Below are positions 51,135 to 60,373 of a stretch of DNA of 64,000 nucleotides, piece after piece. The notes beneath the pieces are model-generated. The model saw only the letters and a program-made list of their open reading frames with translations, was not told where the DNA came from and ran no database searches. Source of the DNA: Alistipes sp. (GTDB taxonomy: Bacteria > Bacteroidota > Bacteroidia > Bacteroidales > Rikenellaceae); NCBI GenBank assembly GCA_017536555.1, contig JAFXHE010000003.1:24662-88661 (forward strand), given 5' to 3'. Position 1 is the first letter of the stretch. Each line of letters starts with the position of its first letter. Position numbers and translations under genes: made by a program.

Positions 51135-51172
51135 GGCATTAACATCGGTTGTGTGTTAATGCCCTATTTTTT
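51135..51172 (+). terminator. terminator of the dxr-rseP-radA operon
   Basis: GGCATTAAC (51135-51143) pairs perfectly with GTTAATGCC (51155-51163), followed by CTATTTTTTA. Confidence 0.85.
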
Positions 51173-51221
51173 ATGTGTACGTGGCTCGGAATTTGAATAT
51201 GTCGCCTAAAACTCTACTATT

Positions 51222-51545
51222 ATGACGACAGCCGATTTTGACCATATCATCTCCTCCAACCACCTCATACTTGCTGTATTCTACGCCGAGTGGAGTGGCG
51301 CTTGCCGCGCCATAGAGCCATCATTAGAGCGCATATCACTCTCAATGAATGACCGCGTAGACATCCTTCGGTTAGACACGCAGCTACTCGACCACCTTGA
51401 GCTTGTACGTCGCTATAACATCGTATCTGTACCAACCTTTATGCTATTTACACACTCCAAGAAATTATGGCGCGACAGCGGCGTTATACACTACGACAGG
51501 CTTTGTAGCGTCATACACCGCCACTTCTTTATCGAGGTATATTGA
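51222..51545 (+). CDS. thioredoxin-like protein with single active-site cysteine (SxxC)
   Basis: 107-residue thioredoxin fold: beta-strand LILAVFYAEW, active-site turn SGAC (Ser25-Gly-Ala-Cys28) where WCGPC is expected, and the cis-Pro loop SVPTFMLF (Pro71). The attacking N-terminal cysteine is replaced by Ser, so normal disulphide reduction is unlikely; a monothiol, glutathione-dependent or binding role is possible. No signal peptide. The gene follows the radA terminator; no clear promoter is seen. Confidence 0.85.
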   Translation: MTTADFDHIISSNHLILAVFYAEWSGACRAIEPSLERISLSMNDRVDILRLDTQLLDHLELVRRYNIVSVPTFMLFTHSKKLWRDSGVIHYDRLCSVIHRHFFIEVY

Positions 51546-51556
51546 CCTGTAAACAT

Positions 51557-51598
51557 AAAAGATATGCGCAACAAGCTATCGCCTGCTGCGCATATATC
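51557..51598 (-). terminator. hairpin between the thioredoxin-like and AlkD-like genes
   Basis: GATATGCGCA (51561-51570) pairs with TGCGCATATATC (51587-51598); the minus strand continues with CTTTTATG, so it mainly ends the AlkD-like transcript. Confidence 0.65.
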
Positions 51599-51616
51599 AA
51601 CACGTGTATCTCACAC

Positions 51617-52267
51617 CTAAAACTCCATATAGTCTAATCGCCAAGTAAGCTCCTCAAGGACAATGCTCTTTGTTGGGCAATCAGCAATACGGCTCATAAG
51701 CACAGGGATACCTATATGTGAGCTCTTATCGCGCGAGGCAACATAGCAAAGCAGGGCTACAACACCATTGGCAATAAACATTGAGTCGGGATTAGCCTTA
51801 ATAGCTCCCTCCACAGCTACAAACGCCACCTCGGTTGTTGTACGCTCGTTACGTGCGCCAGCCATAAGTGCTGCGTATGCCATATACTCGTTGCTCTCGG
51901 TTGTCCACACACCCAAGAGTGAGTTTATGTCGTATATCTTCGACAACAGTGCAAATGCCATCTCCTCGGCAAGCTCGGGGCTACATATACCGCGCGCCCA
52001 GAACGGAAACTCGTTAGTATCGAGACGCTTCGGGTCGGCTATATGGCACGCCGCGAGCTTAAGCTCACGCACCTGCTGACCATAGAGATATTTTGCAAAC
52101 TCGTAGTCAGGCTCTATGTCATTGACTATCTCACGCAACGTGGCGATGCTCACACCATAGTTAAGACCATACTTCTCACGACGCGTAGCCATACGCTCGG
52201 CTATAAAGCCATTCATCTCGCGGCGAATACGCCCGAGAAGAGCTATCATTCTACTGGTTTGGTCCAT
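51617..52267 (-). CDS. AlkD-like HEAT-repeat protein (DNA alkylation repair family)
   Basis: 216 residues, all helical, with several short HEAT-like repeats. The segment YGVSIATLREI and the helix pairs following resemble the AlkD/DNA-alkylation-repair glycosylase family, which excises alkylated purines without base flipping. The catalytic Asp/Trp set of true AlkD could not be placed with certainty, so enzyme function is tentative. Its start overlaps the DUF4831 gene by 22 bp, so the two are co-transcribed. Confidence 0.65.
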   Translation of the reverse strand: MDQTSRMIALLGRIRREMNGFIAERMATRREKYGLNYGVSIATLREIVNDIEPDYEFAKYLYGQQVRELKLAACHIADPKRLDTNEFPFWARGICSPELAEEMAFALLSKIYDINSLLGVWTTESNEYMAYAALMAGARNERTTTEVAFVAVEGAIKANPDSMFIANGVVALLCYVASRDKSSHIGIPVLMSRIADCPTKSIVLEELTWRLDYMEF

Positions 52268-53166
52268 ATAATCTTATTTCGAGGTATCTCGTATGTTACA
52301 TTCTCTCCAAATTCGTAGATGGGCAACACTGTACTGCTCAACATATCGGCACCTATGCTCACGCCAACAGTGGCATTATTGGCATAGCGGAAGACCAACT
52401 TGCCCTTGCCCTTCTTCTTATCCTCTGGATACTTCATCTGTCCAGGAGCTATCGAGAGCAGGACAATCTCTCCCGTAAGGTCATCGACGCTCACAAGACC
52501 TGCATCGCGGCTAAAACGCGCGATGATATAGCTCGTCACATTCTGCTCAACAGGGACATATATGCGCTCCACAGTAGTAGTCACACTCTGCTTGCCGTAA
52601 AAGAGTTCAAGAAGGCTCTGCTCCATTTGGTCAATCTCGCGCAATGCGCTCTCAAGACCTGCTCCGTACACAGTATCGCCCATCTCGCCCGTGATAAGAT
52701 CGAAGCGTGCGCGACGAAGTGTGTATATCTGCTCGGCAGCCTCTGCTGCAGCCTCCTCAACAGACTTCTCGACAGCCGACATACGGTTAGGCAATACAGC
52801 AGCAAACTCGTCCGCGCCACCCATATAGCTCTTTACAACACTCTGCTCGCAACAATCGAGCCTATCGCCTGACAACATATCCTCGCTAACAGAAGATGCA
52901 GCATCGACAATGCGATACTCTATGATATCGACAAGCGAGGCACGCTCGCCGAAATACTTCTGTGCATATCGGGCATAGGGGCCAACAACACGCTTCTGGC
53001 ACTCGACAGCAAGGTCGACAGCAATAACCGTATTAGCCTCCGACACCACAGAGACACCATTCTCCGAGTATAGACCTATGCGCTTCTTAACAAGCTGCTG
53101 TGCTGAAACCTCCGCAGCAAACGCCGCCACAGTGAGCACGGCGACTAACAACATTACCCTTTTCAT
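52246..53166 (-). CDS. DUF4831 family secreted protein
   Basis: 306 residues from the ATG at 53166: a signal peptide (about 1-22, ending EVSAQ) and a conserved Bacteroidetes domain of unknown function (DUF4831), recognised by SVVSEANTVIAVDLAVECQKRVVGPYARYAQKYFG near the start. An in-frame ATG at 53190 lies next to the -7 box and is rejected. Likely periplasmic or outer-membrane associated. Shares a transcript with the AlkD-like gene. Confidence 0.8.
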   Translation of the reverse strand: MKRVMLLVAVLTVAAFAAEVSAQQLVKKRIGLYSENGVSVVSEANTVIAVDLAVECQKRVVGPYARYAQKYFGERASLVDIIEYRIVDAASSVSEDMLSGDRLDCCEQSVVKSYMGGADEFAAVLPNRMSAVEKSVEEAAAEAAEQIYTLRRARFDLITGEMGDTVYGAGLESALREIDQMEQSLLELFYGKQSVTTTVERIYVPVEQNVTSYIIARFSRDAGLVSVDDLTGEIVLLSIAPGQMKYPEDKKKGKGKLVFRYANNATVGVSIGADMLSSTVLPIYEFGENVTYEIPRNKIIWTKPVE

Positions 53167-53191
53167 ATAATCAAAATTTCTATTTATCATA

Positions 53192-53199
53192 CAAATATA
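53192..53199 (-). promoter_or_regulatory. -7 box for the DUF4831 gene
   Basis: TATATTTG on the minus strand, 25 nt before the ATG at 53166. Confidence 0.7.
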
Positions 53200-53217
53200 G
53201 GCATAATTACCTCGATA

Positions 53218-53916
53218 TCAAAATTTCAGATAAAAATCACTCGTCAACTGTCGGTAACAATCGCTATAAGAGCCATCCGCGCTATATATCGCAAGACTCT
53301 CCACACGTGGCATAACAGGAGCATCCGCGAGGATAAACTCCATTAGTGTTCGTTTGGGCAACTCACCCTCGCGCGACGAGACATCGAGCAACCTTGTAAG
53401 CCACAGTCTGCCAAACGCCTCACGACGAAACATAGCCGCCTGCTCCGTAGGCAAAACGACACTCAATCTACCACCATTACAGAGCATACGCACTGCCGAA
53501 TTGACAATATCTGTAAATGACAACGACGTGGTGTGACGCGCCATAGTACGCGCCATATCGGGTGATGGCACACCATCTACGAAGTATGGCGGGTTGGTGA
53601 CAATATGGTCGAAGAGAGAATCCGAAAGATATGTACGCATATCGGCACACTCGACAGATATACGCTCGTGCCACGACGCACGCTCAACATTAGCACGCGC
53701 CTGACACACCGCACCACTATCTATGTCGATAGCCGTAATATGAGCCTTCGTATTACGCTGTGCAAGCATCAGGGCGATAAGTCCAGAGCCTGTGCCCGCA
53801 TCGAGTAGACGACAGCCATCGCTAACATCTGCCCACGCTCCAAGAAGGACTCCATCAGTGCCCACCTTCATAGCACAAAGCTCATCCTCGACCACAAATT
53901 GCTTAAACCGAAACAC
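53218..53916 (-). CDS. trmN6: tRNA1(Val) (adenine37-N6)-methyltransferase-like protein
   Basis: SAM-dependent N6-adenine methyltransferase. 232 residues with the start FRFKQFVVEDELCAMKVGTDGVLLGAWA typical of the YfiC/TrmN6 group, the SAM motif LLDAGTGSGLIALMLAQR and the catalytic TNPPYF. Standard length. Last gene of the YbbR-coaE-folP-lolD-like-TIGR02757 operon, starting 4 bp after the previous stop. Confidence 0.9.
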   Translation of the reverse strand: MFRFKQFVVEDELCAMKVGTDGVLLGAWADVSDGCRLLDAGTGSGLIALMLAQRNTKAHITAIDIDSGAVCQARANVERASWHERISVECADMRTYLSDSLFDHIVTNPPYFVDGVPSPDMARTMARHTTSLSFTDIVNSAVRMLCNGGRLSVVLPTEQAAMFRREAFGRLWLTRLLDVSSREGELPKRTLMEFILADAPVMPRVESLAIYSADGSYSDCYRQLTSDFYLKF

Positions 53917-53920
53917 AGCT

Positions 53921-54697
53921 CTACATTTTGTCCAACATACGGGTAATACCTACACCAAACAGCGAATAGTCGTAGCGCGTAGGGTCATCAGGAGAGAATT
54001 CACGCAACGAGGCGGTAATCTCCTCCACAGCCTTCCAATCATCCTGCTTGCGTTGCAACAGTCCAAAGGCTCGTCCCATACGACCCGTATGCAGGTCTAA
54101 CGGCAGATAGAGTGCCGACATAGGTATACCCTGCCACAAACCAAAGTCGACACCTCGGTTGTCGCGCCTTACAAACCAGCGCAAGTACATACATAGCCTC
54201 TTGCACGCTGCTCCGCGGTCAATTGACGATATATGTTTCTCGCAATGTTTATCGTGCTCTGCGCTAAAGAAATCACGCCTAAAGTCCGACAATACGCGAC
54301 GCATATCACCACTCTCTTTATAGCTCATTTCAAAGTAGTTACCTATGCCGCCACAGCCAGTGATGATATGTCGCATACAACGCACGAAGTCCTTGAAATC
54401 CTGACCATTAAACGTGCGATGCACAAATGTAGACAGAGTCTCAATCTCGCTATCGCTGGCATTACGCACAAAATCAGCAGGTGCATTATCCATATAGCGC
54501 ATCATACGGTGCGCGCTCTGCACAATAGCACGACGATTACCCCACGCTATAGCTGCTGCCATAAAACCCGCTATTTCGCGGTCATCACGCAACGTGAAAC
54601 TATGGGGTACACTGATAGGATCACTCTCTATAAAGCTCTCGTTATTGAATTTATCGTGCAGATACTCTAACTCGTCACGCAGCTCCTCGCGCGACAT
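53921..54697 (-). CDS. TIGR02757 family protein (DUF2400)
   Basis: 258 residues; conserved family almost confined to Bacteroidetes and a few other phyla, recognised by FIESDPISVPHSFTLRDDREIAGFMAAAIAWGNR, GGIGNYFEMSYKE and KRLCMYLRWFVRRD, together with MSALYLPLDLHTGRMGRAFGLLQRKQDDWKAV. Helical and cytosolic; function not established, though the fold is distantly HhH-glycosylase-like. The ATG at 54697 follows the lolD-like stop by one base (TGA-A-ATG), which favours it over the in-frame ATG at 54718 overlapping that gene. Confidence 0.85.
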   Translation of the reverse strand: MSREELRDELEYLHDKFNNESFIESDPISVPHSFTLRDDREIAGFMAAAIAWGNRRAIVQSAHRMMRYMDNAPADFVRNASDSEIETLSTFVHRTFNGQDFKDFVRCMRHIITGCGGIGNYFEMSYKESGDMRRVLSDFRRDFFSAEHDKHCEKHISSIDRGAACKRLCMYLRWFVRRDNRGVDFGLWQGIPMSALYLPLDLHTGRMGRAFGLLQRKQDDWKAVEEITASLREFSPDDPTRYDYSLFGVGITRMLDKM

Positions 54698-54698
54698 T

Positions 54699-55352
54699 TC
54701 ACCCAATAATAGACCCATCGCTCATCACAATTTTACGATCCGACATACGCGCAAGCGTCTCATCGTGTGTGACGATAAGAAAGGTCTGTCCTGTGCGCTC
54801 ACGAAGTTCAAAGAAGAGGTGCTGTATCTCCTCACGTGTGGCGGTATCAAGATTTCCCGTAGGCTCATCTGCAAGCACCACCGAGGGGTTATTTACGAGG
54901 GCACGCGCGATTGCTACACGCTGCTGCTCGCCACCTGATAGCGCAGAGGGCTTATGCTCCACGCGGTGTGACATACCAACCATATCGAGCAGTTCACGCG
55001 CACGTTGCTCCGCCTTATCACGCTCACAGCCACCTATAAGTGCTGGCATCATAACATTTTCAAGTGCCGTGAACTCCTCTAACAGGTGATGAAACTGAAA
55101 GACAAAGCCTATGTGTCGATTGCGAAACATCGAGAGACGGTCATCGCCATATGTCGACACATCCTCACCTGCGATAAGCACACGTCCACTGTCTGCCGAA
55201 AGCAACGTACCTATAATCTGCAACAACGTTGTCTTACCTGCGCCACTTGCACCCACCAACGAGACTATCTCACTACGTCGCACCTCCATACTCACACCGT
55301 GCAGCACCTCGAGGTCGCCAAAACGCTTTATTACACTCTCAACCTTTATCAT
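54699..55352 (-). CDS. LolD-like ABC transporter ATPase
   Basis: 217-residue ABC ATPase of the MacB/LolD type, powering lipoprotein release or a related MacB-like permease. Walker [10 protein letters not shown] (about 34-42), Q-loop in [11 protein letters not shown], signature [15 protein letters not shown], Walker [13 protein letters not shown] and the H-loop THDETLA are complete. No permease gene is beside it, so it must work with one encoded elsewhere; assignment to LolD versus another MacB-class ATPase is uncertain. Its start overlaps the folP stop by 4 bp (ATGA). Confidence 0.9.
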   Translation of the reverse strand: MIKVESVIKRFGDLEVLHGVSMEVRRSEIVSLVGASGAGKTTLLQIIGTLLSADSGRVLIAGEDVSTYGDDRLSMFRNRHIGFVFQFHHLLEEFTALENVMMPALIGGCERDKAEQRARELLDMVGMSHRVEHKPSALSGGEQQRVAIARALVNNPSVVLADEPTGNLDTATREEIQHLFFELRERTGQTFLIVTHDETLARMSDRKIVMSDGSIIG

Positions 55353-56185
55353 ACACTCTCTATAAAGCGATTATACAATTCAACAATCTGGCACGTAGGT
55401 TCAACATCGTGGACTCGCAAGATTGTTGCACCCTGACGTAACGCCTCCCAGCCAAATGCCAACGAGCCAGGCAGTGCCTCGTCGGGCGTAATATTCAATG
55501 GGCGATATATCATAGACTTGCGCGACACACCTGCCAATACTCGACAGCCCAATGCACATAGCTCGGCAAGATGGGCTAAAAGCGTCATATTCTGCTCTAC
55601 GCTCTTGGCAAAGCCGAAGCCAGGGTCAAGGATAATATGGTCGCGCGTGATGCCACAACCCTCAAGATATGCCACACGCTCACGGAAGTACTCAACGACA
55701 TTATGAACAACGCCACCGTGATAATCTGTCAACTGCTGCATAGTCTGTGGCACGCCGCGCATATGCATAGCGACGTATATTAAGCCAAGCTCCGCCACAG
55801 CAGGTATCATCTCTCTATCAATCTCGCCCGCCGAGATGTCATTAACGATAACATCGCCATACTCTGCTACAGCACGGCGCACAATATCGCTACGGAACGT
55901 ATCAACAGAGACCACAACACTCTCGTCGATAGCCGCCACTGCATCGAGTCCCATCTTGACCCTATGCCACTCCTCATCAATGCTAATATCATCAGCTCCT
56001 GAGCGCGACGAGTAACCACCTATATCCACGATTGTAGCACCCCCCTTTACAGCACGACGCACTGCGCTGACAACACTATCATACGACATATTACGACTCG
56101 CGCCATAGAACGAGTCGGGTGTAATGTTGACGATGCCCATAACGTGGCATCTATCAAGATTAAGCGTTGTGGGTGCGAGCATCAT
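55349..56185 (-). CDS. folP: dihydropteroate synthase
   Basis: Condenses p-aminobenzoate with dihydropterin pyrophosphate in folate synthesis; target of sulfonamides. About 278 residues, TIM barrel. The pyrophosphate loop [36 protein letters not shown] and [13 protein letters not shown] are intact. Several in-frame ATGs are available; 56185 is used because the first strand [11 protein letters not shown] must be included. It overlaps coaE, so these genes are one transcript. Confidence 0.94.
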   Translation of the reverse strand: MMLAPTTLNLDRCHVMGIVNITPDSFYGASRNMSYDSVVSAVRRAVKGGATIVDIGGYSSRSGADDISIDEEWHRVKMGLDAVAAIDESVVVSVDTFRSDIVRRAVAEYGDVIVNDISAGEIDREMIPAVAELGLIYVAMHMRGVPQTMQQLTDYHGGVVHNVVEYFRERVAYLEGCGITRDHIILDPGFGFAKSVEQNMTLLAHLAELCALGCRVLAGVSRKSMIYRPLNITPDEALPGSLAFGWEALRQGATILRVHDVEPTCQIVELYNRFIESV

Positions 56186-56759
56186 ACGACAGGCGGCGGT
56201 GCAACTGCTCGACATCCTCCATCAAGTCATCAAGCAAGATATTTACAATAGCGTACTTCGACCTCTCACAACGCTCATCATCGGTGAGTTGGTTACTCAT
56301 ACGCTCACGTATCTTCGCCTCCGAAGCTCCATCACGGCGCATAGCACGCTCCAGACGCAGCTCAACAGGCGACATAACAGCGATAACAGCATCTACCCGA
56401 TTTTCAAGACCCGCCTCAAAGAGTATTGCCGATTCAAGGATAACATAGTCGCCAGACTGCTCCTCTGCCCAACGGTCAAAGTCGCGCATAACAGCGGGAT
56501 GGACAATAGCATTGAGCGATGCGAGCTCTTGCTTATCACAAAAGACACGCTCGGCAAGGTAGCTACGGTTAAGCTCTCCATCAACATATACAGCATCACC
56601 AAAACGCTCAACAAGTGCGCGCTTAATCTCCTCGCTACTCGTCATAAGCTGCTTGGCGCGACTATCAGAGTCGTAGATAGCTACACCATACGTAGCGAGC
56701 AACTCACACACCTTGCTCTTACCAGAGCCTATACCCCCTGTGACTGCTACCTTATACAT
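56160..56759 (-). CDS. coaE: dephospho-CoA kinase
   Basis: Last step of CoA synthesis: phosphorylates dephospho-CoA. 199 residues, normal length; P-loop GGIGSGKSKVCELL, YDSDSRAKQLM (substrate lid), and LESAILFEAGLENRVD. Lies 20 bp after the YbbR-like gene and overlaps folP by about 26 bp. Confidence 0.96.
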   Translation of the reverse strand: MYKVAVTGGIGSGKSKVCELLATYGVAIYDSDSRAKQLMTSSEEIKRALVERFGDAVYVDGELNRSYLAERVFCDKQELASLNAIVHPAVMRDFDRWAEEQSGDYVILESAILFEAGLENRVDAVIAVMSPVELRLERAMRRDGASEAKIRERMSNQLTDDERCERSKYAIVNILLDDLMEDVEQLHRRLSYDARTHNA

Positions 56760-56779
56760 ATTATATATATTATTAGGAA

Positions 56780-57208
56780 CTACTTTTCGTTTGCCTCGGT
56801 CAGCGCAGGCTTAACCTCGATGTTGGGCGTAGCACCAACAGCCACAACCTCAACATCGCTCATACGAGATGCCAACACCTGTTGCAGTGACAGCGACGAG
56901 ATATGACGATAGCGCACACCCTCATCGTTAATGCTCTCACCATCAAACGTGAGTTCATCAACACCTATCTCAAAGACGCTGCGGTGCGAGCGGACAGCGT
57001 AGCCGATAAGGTCTGTACCCTTACCACGTATAGTACAGTCCACATCATACTCACCACCATCGACAACGATGGTCACCTCCTGATCTGTGGTATAGGTATA
57101 ACCAAGCTTGGTGATATACCATAGCACAAAGGCGGCAACAAGCATTGCCACATAGCCTGGAGAGATACAGCTGCGCAACCAGCCGAAGAATGCCTTAATT
57201 CGTTTCAT
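56780..57208 (-). CDS. short YbbR-like membrane-anchored protein
   Basis: 142 residues: one N-terminal transmembrane helix (about 18-36, YVAMLVAAFVLWYITKLGY) followed by a single beta-rich YbbR-like domain (about 40-125). The Bacteroidetes YbbR proteins I know are about twice this length with several repeats, so this is a short form. In other genomes YbbR neighbours cell-wall or c-di-AMP genes; here it begins the operon with coaE and folP. Expected inner-membrane protein facing the periplasm. Start ATG at 57208 fits the promoter merged with the secDF terminator. Confidence 0.75.
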   Translation of the reverse strand: MKRIKAFFGWLRSCISPGYVAMLVAAFVLWYITKLGYTYTTDQEVTIVVDGGEYDVDCTIRGKGTDLIGYAVRSHRSVFEIGVDELTFDGESINDEGVRYRHISSLSLQQVLASRMSDVEVVAVGATPNIEVKPALTEANEK

Positions 57209-57231
57209 CGCATATATCTGTTATATGAGGG

Positions 57232-57261
57232 CAAAGTTATAAAAAAAATAGGTCGTCTCCA
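57232..57261 (-). promoter_or_regulatory. promoter of the YbbR-coaE-folP operon, merged with a terminator
   Basis: Minus strand TTG (57259-57261) lies in the loop of the secDF terminator hairpin; after 19 nt, spanning the right arm and T-run, comes TAACTTTG (57232-57239). Confidence 0.72.
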
Positions 57262-57278
57262 ACTGAAGACGACCTATT
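57241..57278 (-). terminator. terminator of secDF
   Basis: AAATAGGTCGTCT (57245-57257) pairs perfectly with AGACGACCTATTT (57266-57278), followed on the minus strand by a T-rich run. Confidence 0.92.
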
Positions 57279-57298
57279 TTTACTATACAGCATCAACA

Positions 57299-60196
57299 CT
57301 ACTCCTCCTTGAGAGCCTTCTTGCGCTGAAGGTCATAAGCGATAGGTGTTGCGACAAATACTGAAGAGTATGTACCGATAATAACACCGAGAATCAACGC
57401 AAATACGAAACCACGGATAGTCTCACCACCGAAGATGAAGATAGCCAACAAGGTTACAAGGGTTGTACCCGAAGTATTGATAGTACGTGACAAAGTAGCG
57501 CAGATAGCGTTATCAATGTTTGTCTTGATATCGCGCTTGGGATATAGACCGATATACTCACGGATACGGTCGAAGATAACCACTGTATCGTTGATAGAGT
57601 AACCGATGATGGTAAGGATAGCTGCAATGAACGCCTGATTTACCTCAAGGTTGAAAGGCATAATAGCGTAAAGCATTGAGAAGATACCGATTACCAACAA
57701 CGCATTGTGTGCCAACGCTACGGTAGCACCCAAAGCCCACTGCCAACGACGGAAGCGGATAGCGATATAGATACCGATAGCAACGAGTGAGAGCAATACT
57801 GCAACAAACGAGTTACGAGTCATCTCGCTTGAAATTGCGCTACCCACCTGCTCTGAAGATGCAATACCATACTGTGCGATACCGTCACCTGCTGTACGGA
57901 AGTGCTCAAACTCAAAGCCCTCAATATTGAAGAACTCCTGAACAGCTGCGTAGATAAGGCGGTCTACTACATCGTTAGCCTGCTCACCATCCAAGCCCTC
58001 GGGCTGGTACTGTGTTACGATACGCACCTGATTGTCTGAACCATACTGCTTAACCTCAACTGAAGAGTTAGCTGCATCAGCAACTGACGAGAACTCCTCC
58101 TCCAAAGCGGCACGTACATCCTCAACATTTACGGTGTTCTCGAACTTAACTACATAAGCACGACCACCAGTGAAGTCTACACCCTGATTAAGACCGAGTG
58201 TAAGCAATGAGATGCAAGACAACACGATCATTGTACCAGAGATGATATATGAGTACTTACGCTTTGAGATGAAGCTAAACTTAACATTCTGCAAGAAGTT
58301 CTCGGTAATCTTACGTGAGAATGCTATAGTACCACGACGCTCTGCCCACGACTCGAGGAGTGCGCGAGTGATGAAGATTGAACAGAACAACGATGTGATG
58401 ATACCTACAACAAGTGTAGTAGCAAAACCCTTAACGGGGCCTGTACCGAAGAAGAACAACACAGCACCTGTGATGATAGTGGTAAGGTTACCGTCGATAA
58501 TTGCTGAATATGCATTATGGAAACCATCCTTGATTGCAAGAGCAAGACCCTTACCTGCACGAAGCTCCTCCTTAATACGCTCGAAGATGATGACGTTAGC
58601 ATCCACAGCCATACCCATAGTAAGTACGATACCTGCGATACCAGGCAATGTCAAAACAGCACCAAATGATACCAATACACCCATCAACAAGAGAACGTTG
58701 AACAAGAGGGCGAGGTTAGCCATCCAACCAGCAGTCTTATAGAAGAATGCCATATAGAGAAGTACAAGGCAGAATGCCAATGCGAATGAGGTAAGACCTG
58801 AAGCAATTGACTTTGCACCAAGTGACGGACCTACAACCTCGGTGTGGATAATAGTTGCAGGCGCAGGAGCCTTACCAGAGTTAAGCACGCTTGCCAAATC
58901 CTCTGTCTCCTGGGGTGTAAACTGACCTGTGATAGATGACTGACCACCATCAATACGATCATTTACAACGGGAGCAGAATATACATAGTCATCCAAAACG
59001 ATGGCAATCTGCTTACCAACGTTTGCAGCGGTGATATCACCCCACTTAACAGCGGTGTCAGAGTCCATTGTCATAGAGACCTCGAAGCCACCTTTCTGGC
59101 TACCCTGTGCACGAGCATTGGTGATGCCTGAACCATCCAATACGGGGGCAGCAACACCATTCTTACCCTTAAGAGCATAGAGGGTAAAGGTACCACGTGA
59201 GTTGTTGTCAGTGCTCTTATTTGACCAGCAAAGCTTAACGTCTGCGGGGAGTGAACGACGAACAGCGGGGATAGAGAAGTACTCTGTCAATGTGTTCAAG
59301 TTCTCCTTCTCGGCAGCACCTACAATGGGAGCATAAGCAACAGCCTCATACTCGTTACCAGCGTTATCTACGCCAACATAGTTGTAGTGCAAAAGGTCAG
59401 TTACGGGGGTGAGGCTCACGCTCTCCTCTGAAGCACCATTTGCCAAGAGGTAGTCACGTACAAGCACATCAGCCTCGCCATAGAGGATGTTCATAACCTC
59501 TGAAGCCTCTGCCTGATCGCATACAGTCCAGAACTCGAGCTGTGCAGTAGAAGCAAGAAGCTTGCTCACGCGCTCGGGCTCCTTAACACCTGGCAACTCG
59601 ACAGAGATACGGTTTGTACCTGTCACGCGCTGGATGTTGGGCTGTGTTACACCAAGAAGGTCGATACGGCTGTTAAGCACATCGAATGAGCTTGATACCG
59701 AGCCCTCGATAAGGTTCTTAAGATCCTCTGCAAGTGCCTGTGTGTCGTTTGTGGGAAGGTCAAACACCTCGCATACACCCTCGCCATAAGCTGCGATGAA
59801 CGCATCAACAACAGCTGAAGGATTCTCCTCCTGTGAAGCTACGCGAAGAGCCTCGTTCATACGCTCGTACATCGCGGGGTCTGTCATCACAACACCCTTG
59901 CTCTCGGCGTTAGTGCGGATAACATCCTCGGCCTTAATCTCGAGCATAACGTTCATACCGCCCTTAAGGTCAAGACCCAAGTTAAGCTCGCGGTTCTTAC
60001 ACTCGGCATAGGTGTACTTCACAAAACCGAGATTGTAAACTGTCTGATCCCACTTGGCATCGAGATAAGCCTGGGGATTCTCCTGCTTTGCAGCCTCGTT
60101 CTCCACGTGACGTGTTACGAAAGTAAACGAGAGCTGAAAGATGCTGGCAAGACCCAAAAGGATCACCAGCCACTTGATAATACCTTTACTCTGCAT
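57299..60196 (-). CDS. secDF: protein translocase SecDF fusion
   Basis: Single-chain SecD+SecF, a proton-driven helper of Sec export in the inner membrane. 965 residues: N-terminal helix, a large periplasmic P1 domain (about 60-440), SecD helices with MGMAVDANVIIFERIKEEL (about 530-550), then the SecF half (about 640-965) with LGLNQGVDFTGGRAYVVKF and SINDTVVIFDRIRE. The catalytic Asp/Arg pair (AVDAN, IFDRIRE) is kept. Fusion and length are normal for this phylum. Own promoter embedded in the fucosidase terminator; ends at a perfect hairpin. Confidence 0.97.
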   Translation of the reverse strand: MQSKGIIKWLVILLGLASIFQLSFTFVTRHVENEAAKQENPQAYLDAKWDQTVYNLGFVKYTYAECKNRELNLGLDLKGGMNVMLEIKAEDVIRTNAESKGVVMTDPAMYERMNEALRVASQEENPSAVVDAFIAAYGEGVCEVFDLPTNDTQALAEDLKNLIEGSVSSSFDVLNSRIDLLGVTQPNIQRVTGTNRISVELPGVKEPERVSKLLASTAQLEFWTVCDQAEASEVMNILYGEADVLVRDYLLANGASEESVSLTPVTDLLHYNYVGVDNAGNEYEAVAYAPIVGAAEKENLNTLTEYFSIPAVRRSLPADVKLCWSNKSTDNNSRGTFTLYALKGKNGVAAPVLDGSGITNARAQGSQKGGFEVSMTMDSDTAVKWGDITAANVGKQIAIVLDDYVYSAPVVNDRIDGGQSSITGQFTPQETEDLASVLNSGKAPAPATIIHTEVVGPSLGAKSIASGLTSFALAFCLVLLYMAFFYKTAGWMANLALLFNVLLLMGVLVSFGAVLTLPGIAGIVLTMGMAVDANVIIFERIKEELRAGKGLALAIKDGFHNAYSAIIDGNLTTIITGAVLFFFGTGPVKGFATTLVVGIITSLFCSIFITRALLESWAERRGTIAFSRKITENFLQNVKFSFISKRKYSYIISGTMIVLSCISLLTLGLNQGVDFTGGRAYVVKFENTVNVEDVRAALEEEFSSVADAANSSVEVKQYGSDNQVRIVTQYQPEGLDGEQANDVVDRLIYAAVQEFFNIEGFEFEHFRTAGDGIAQYGIASSEQVGSAISSEMTRNSFVAVLLSLVAIGIYIAIRFRRWQWALGATVALAHNALLVIGIFSMLYAIMPFNLEVNQAFIAAILTIIGYSINDTVVIFDRIREYIGLYPKRDIKTNIDNAICATLSRTINTSGTTLVTLLAIFIFGGETIRGFVFALILGVIIGTYSSVFVATPIAYDLQRKKALKEE

Positions 60197-60297
60197 TTGT
60201 TTAAAAGTTTTGTTATAATTATTTTTATGTTTTTCGGTTTCCTCGTATTTTCAACCAAAAACGGCACGAATACATACATATTCGCGCGATTAACGCG

Positions 60298-60328
60298 CAA
60301 AGATATAAAAAAAATCGCAATACACAAA
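60298..60328 (-). promoter_or_regulatory. promoter of secDF, merged with the fucosidase terminator
   Basis: Minus strand TTTG (60325-60328) lies in the loop of the upstream terminator; a 19-nt spacer, made of its right arm and T-run, leads to TATCTTTG (60298-60305). Confidence 0.78.
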
Positions 60329-60339
60329 CCGTATTGCGA
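60306..60339 (-). terminator. terminator of the alpha-L-fucosidase gene
   Basis: TCGCAATAC (60315-60323) pairs perfectly with GTATTGCGA (60331-60339), then eight T on the minus strand. Confidence 0.88.
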
Positions 60340-60373
60340 CTTTATTTGGAGTCATTATCTATTTATACCCATT

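Noticed and set aside
56124-56906. 260-residue plus-strand frame
   Set aside because: Antisense to folP, coaE and YbbR genes; no recognisable protein.
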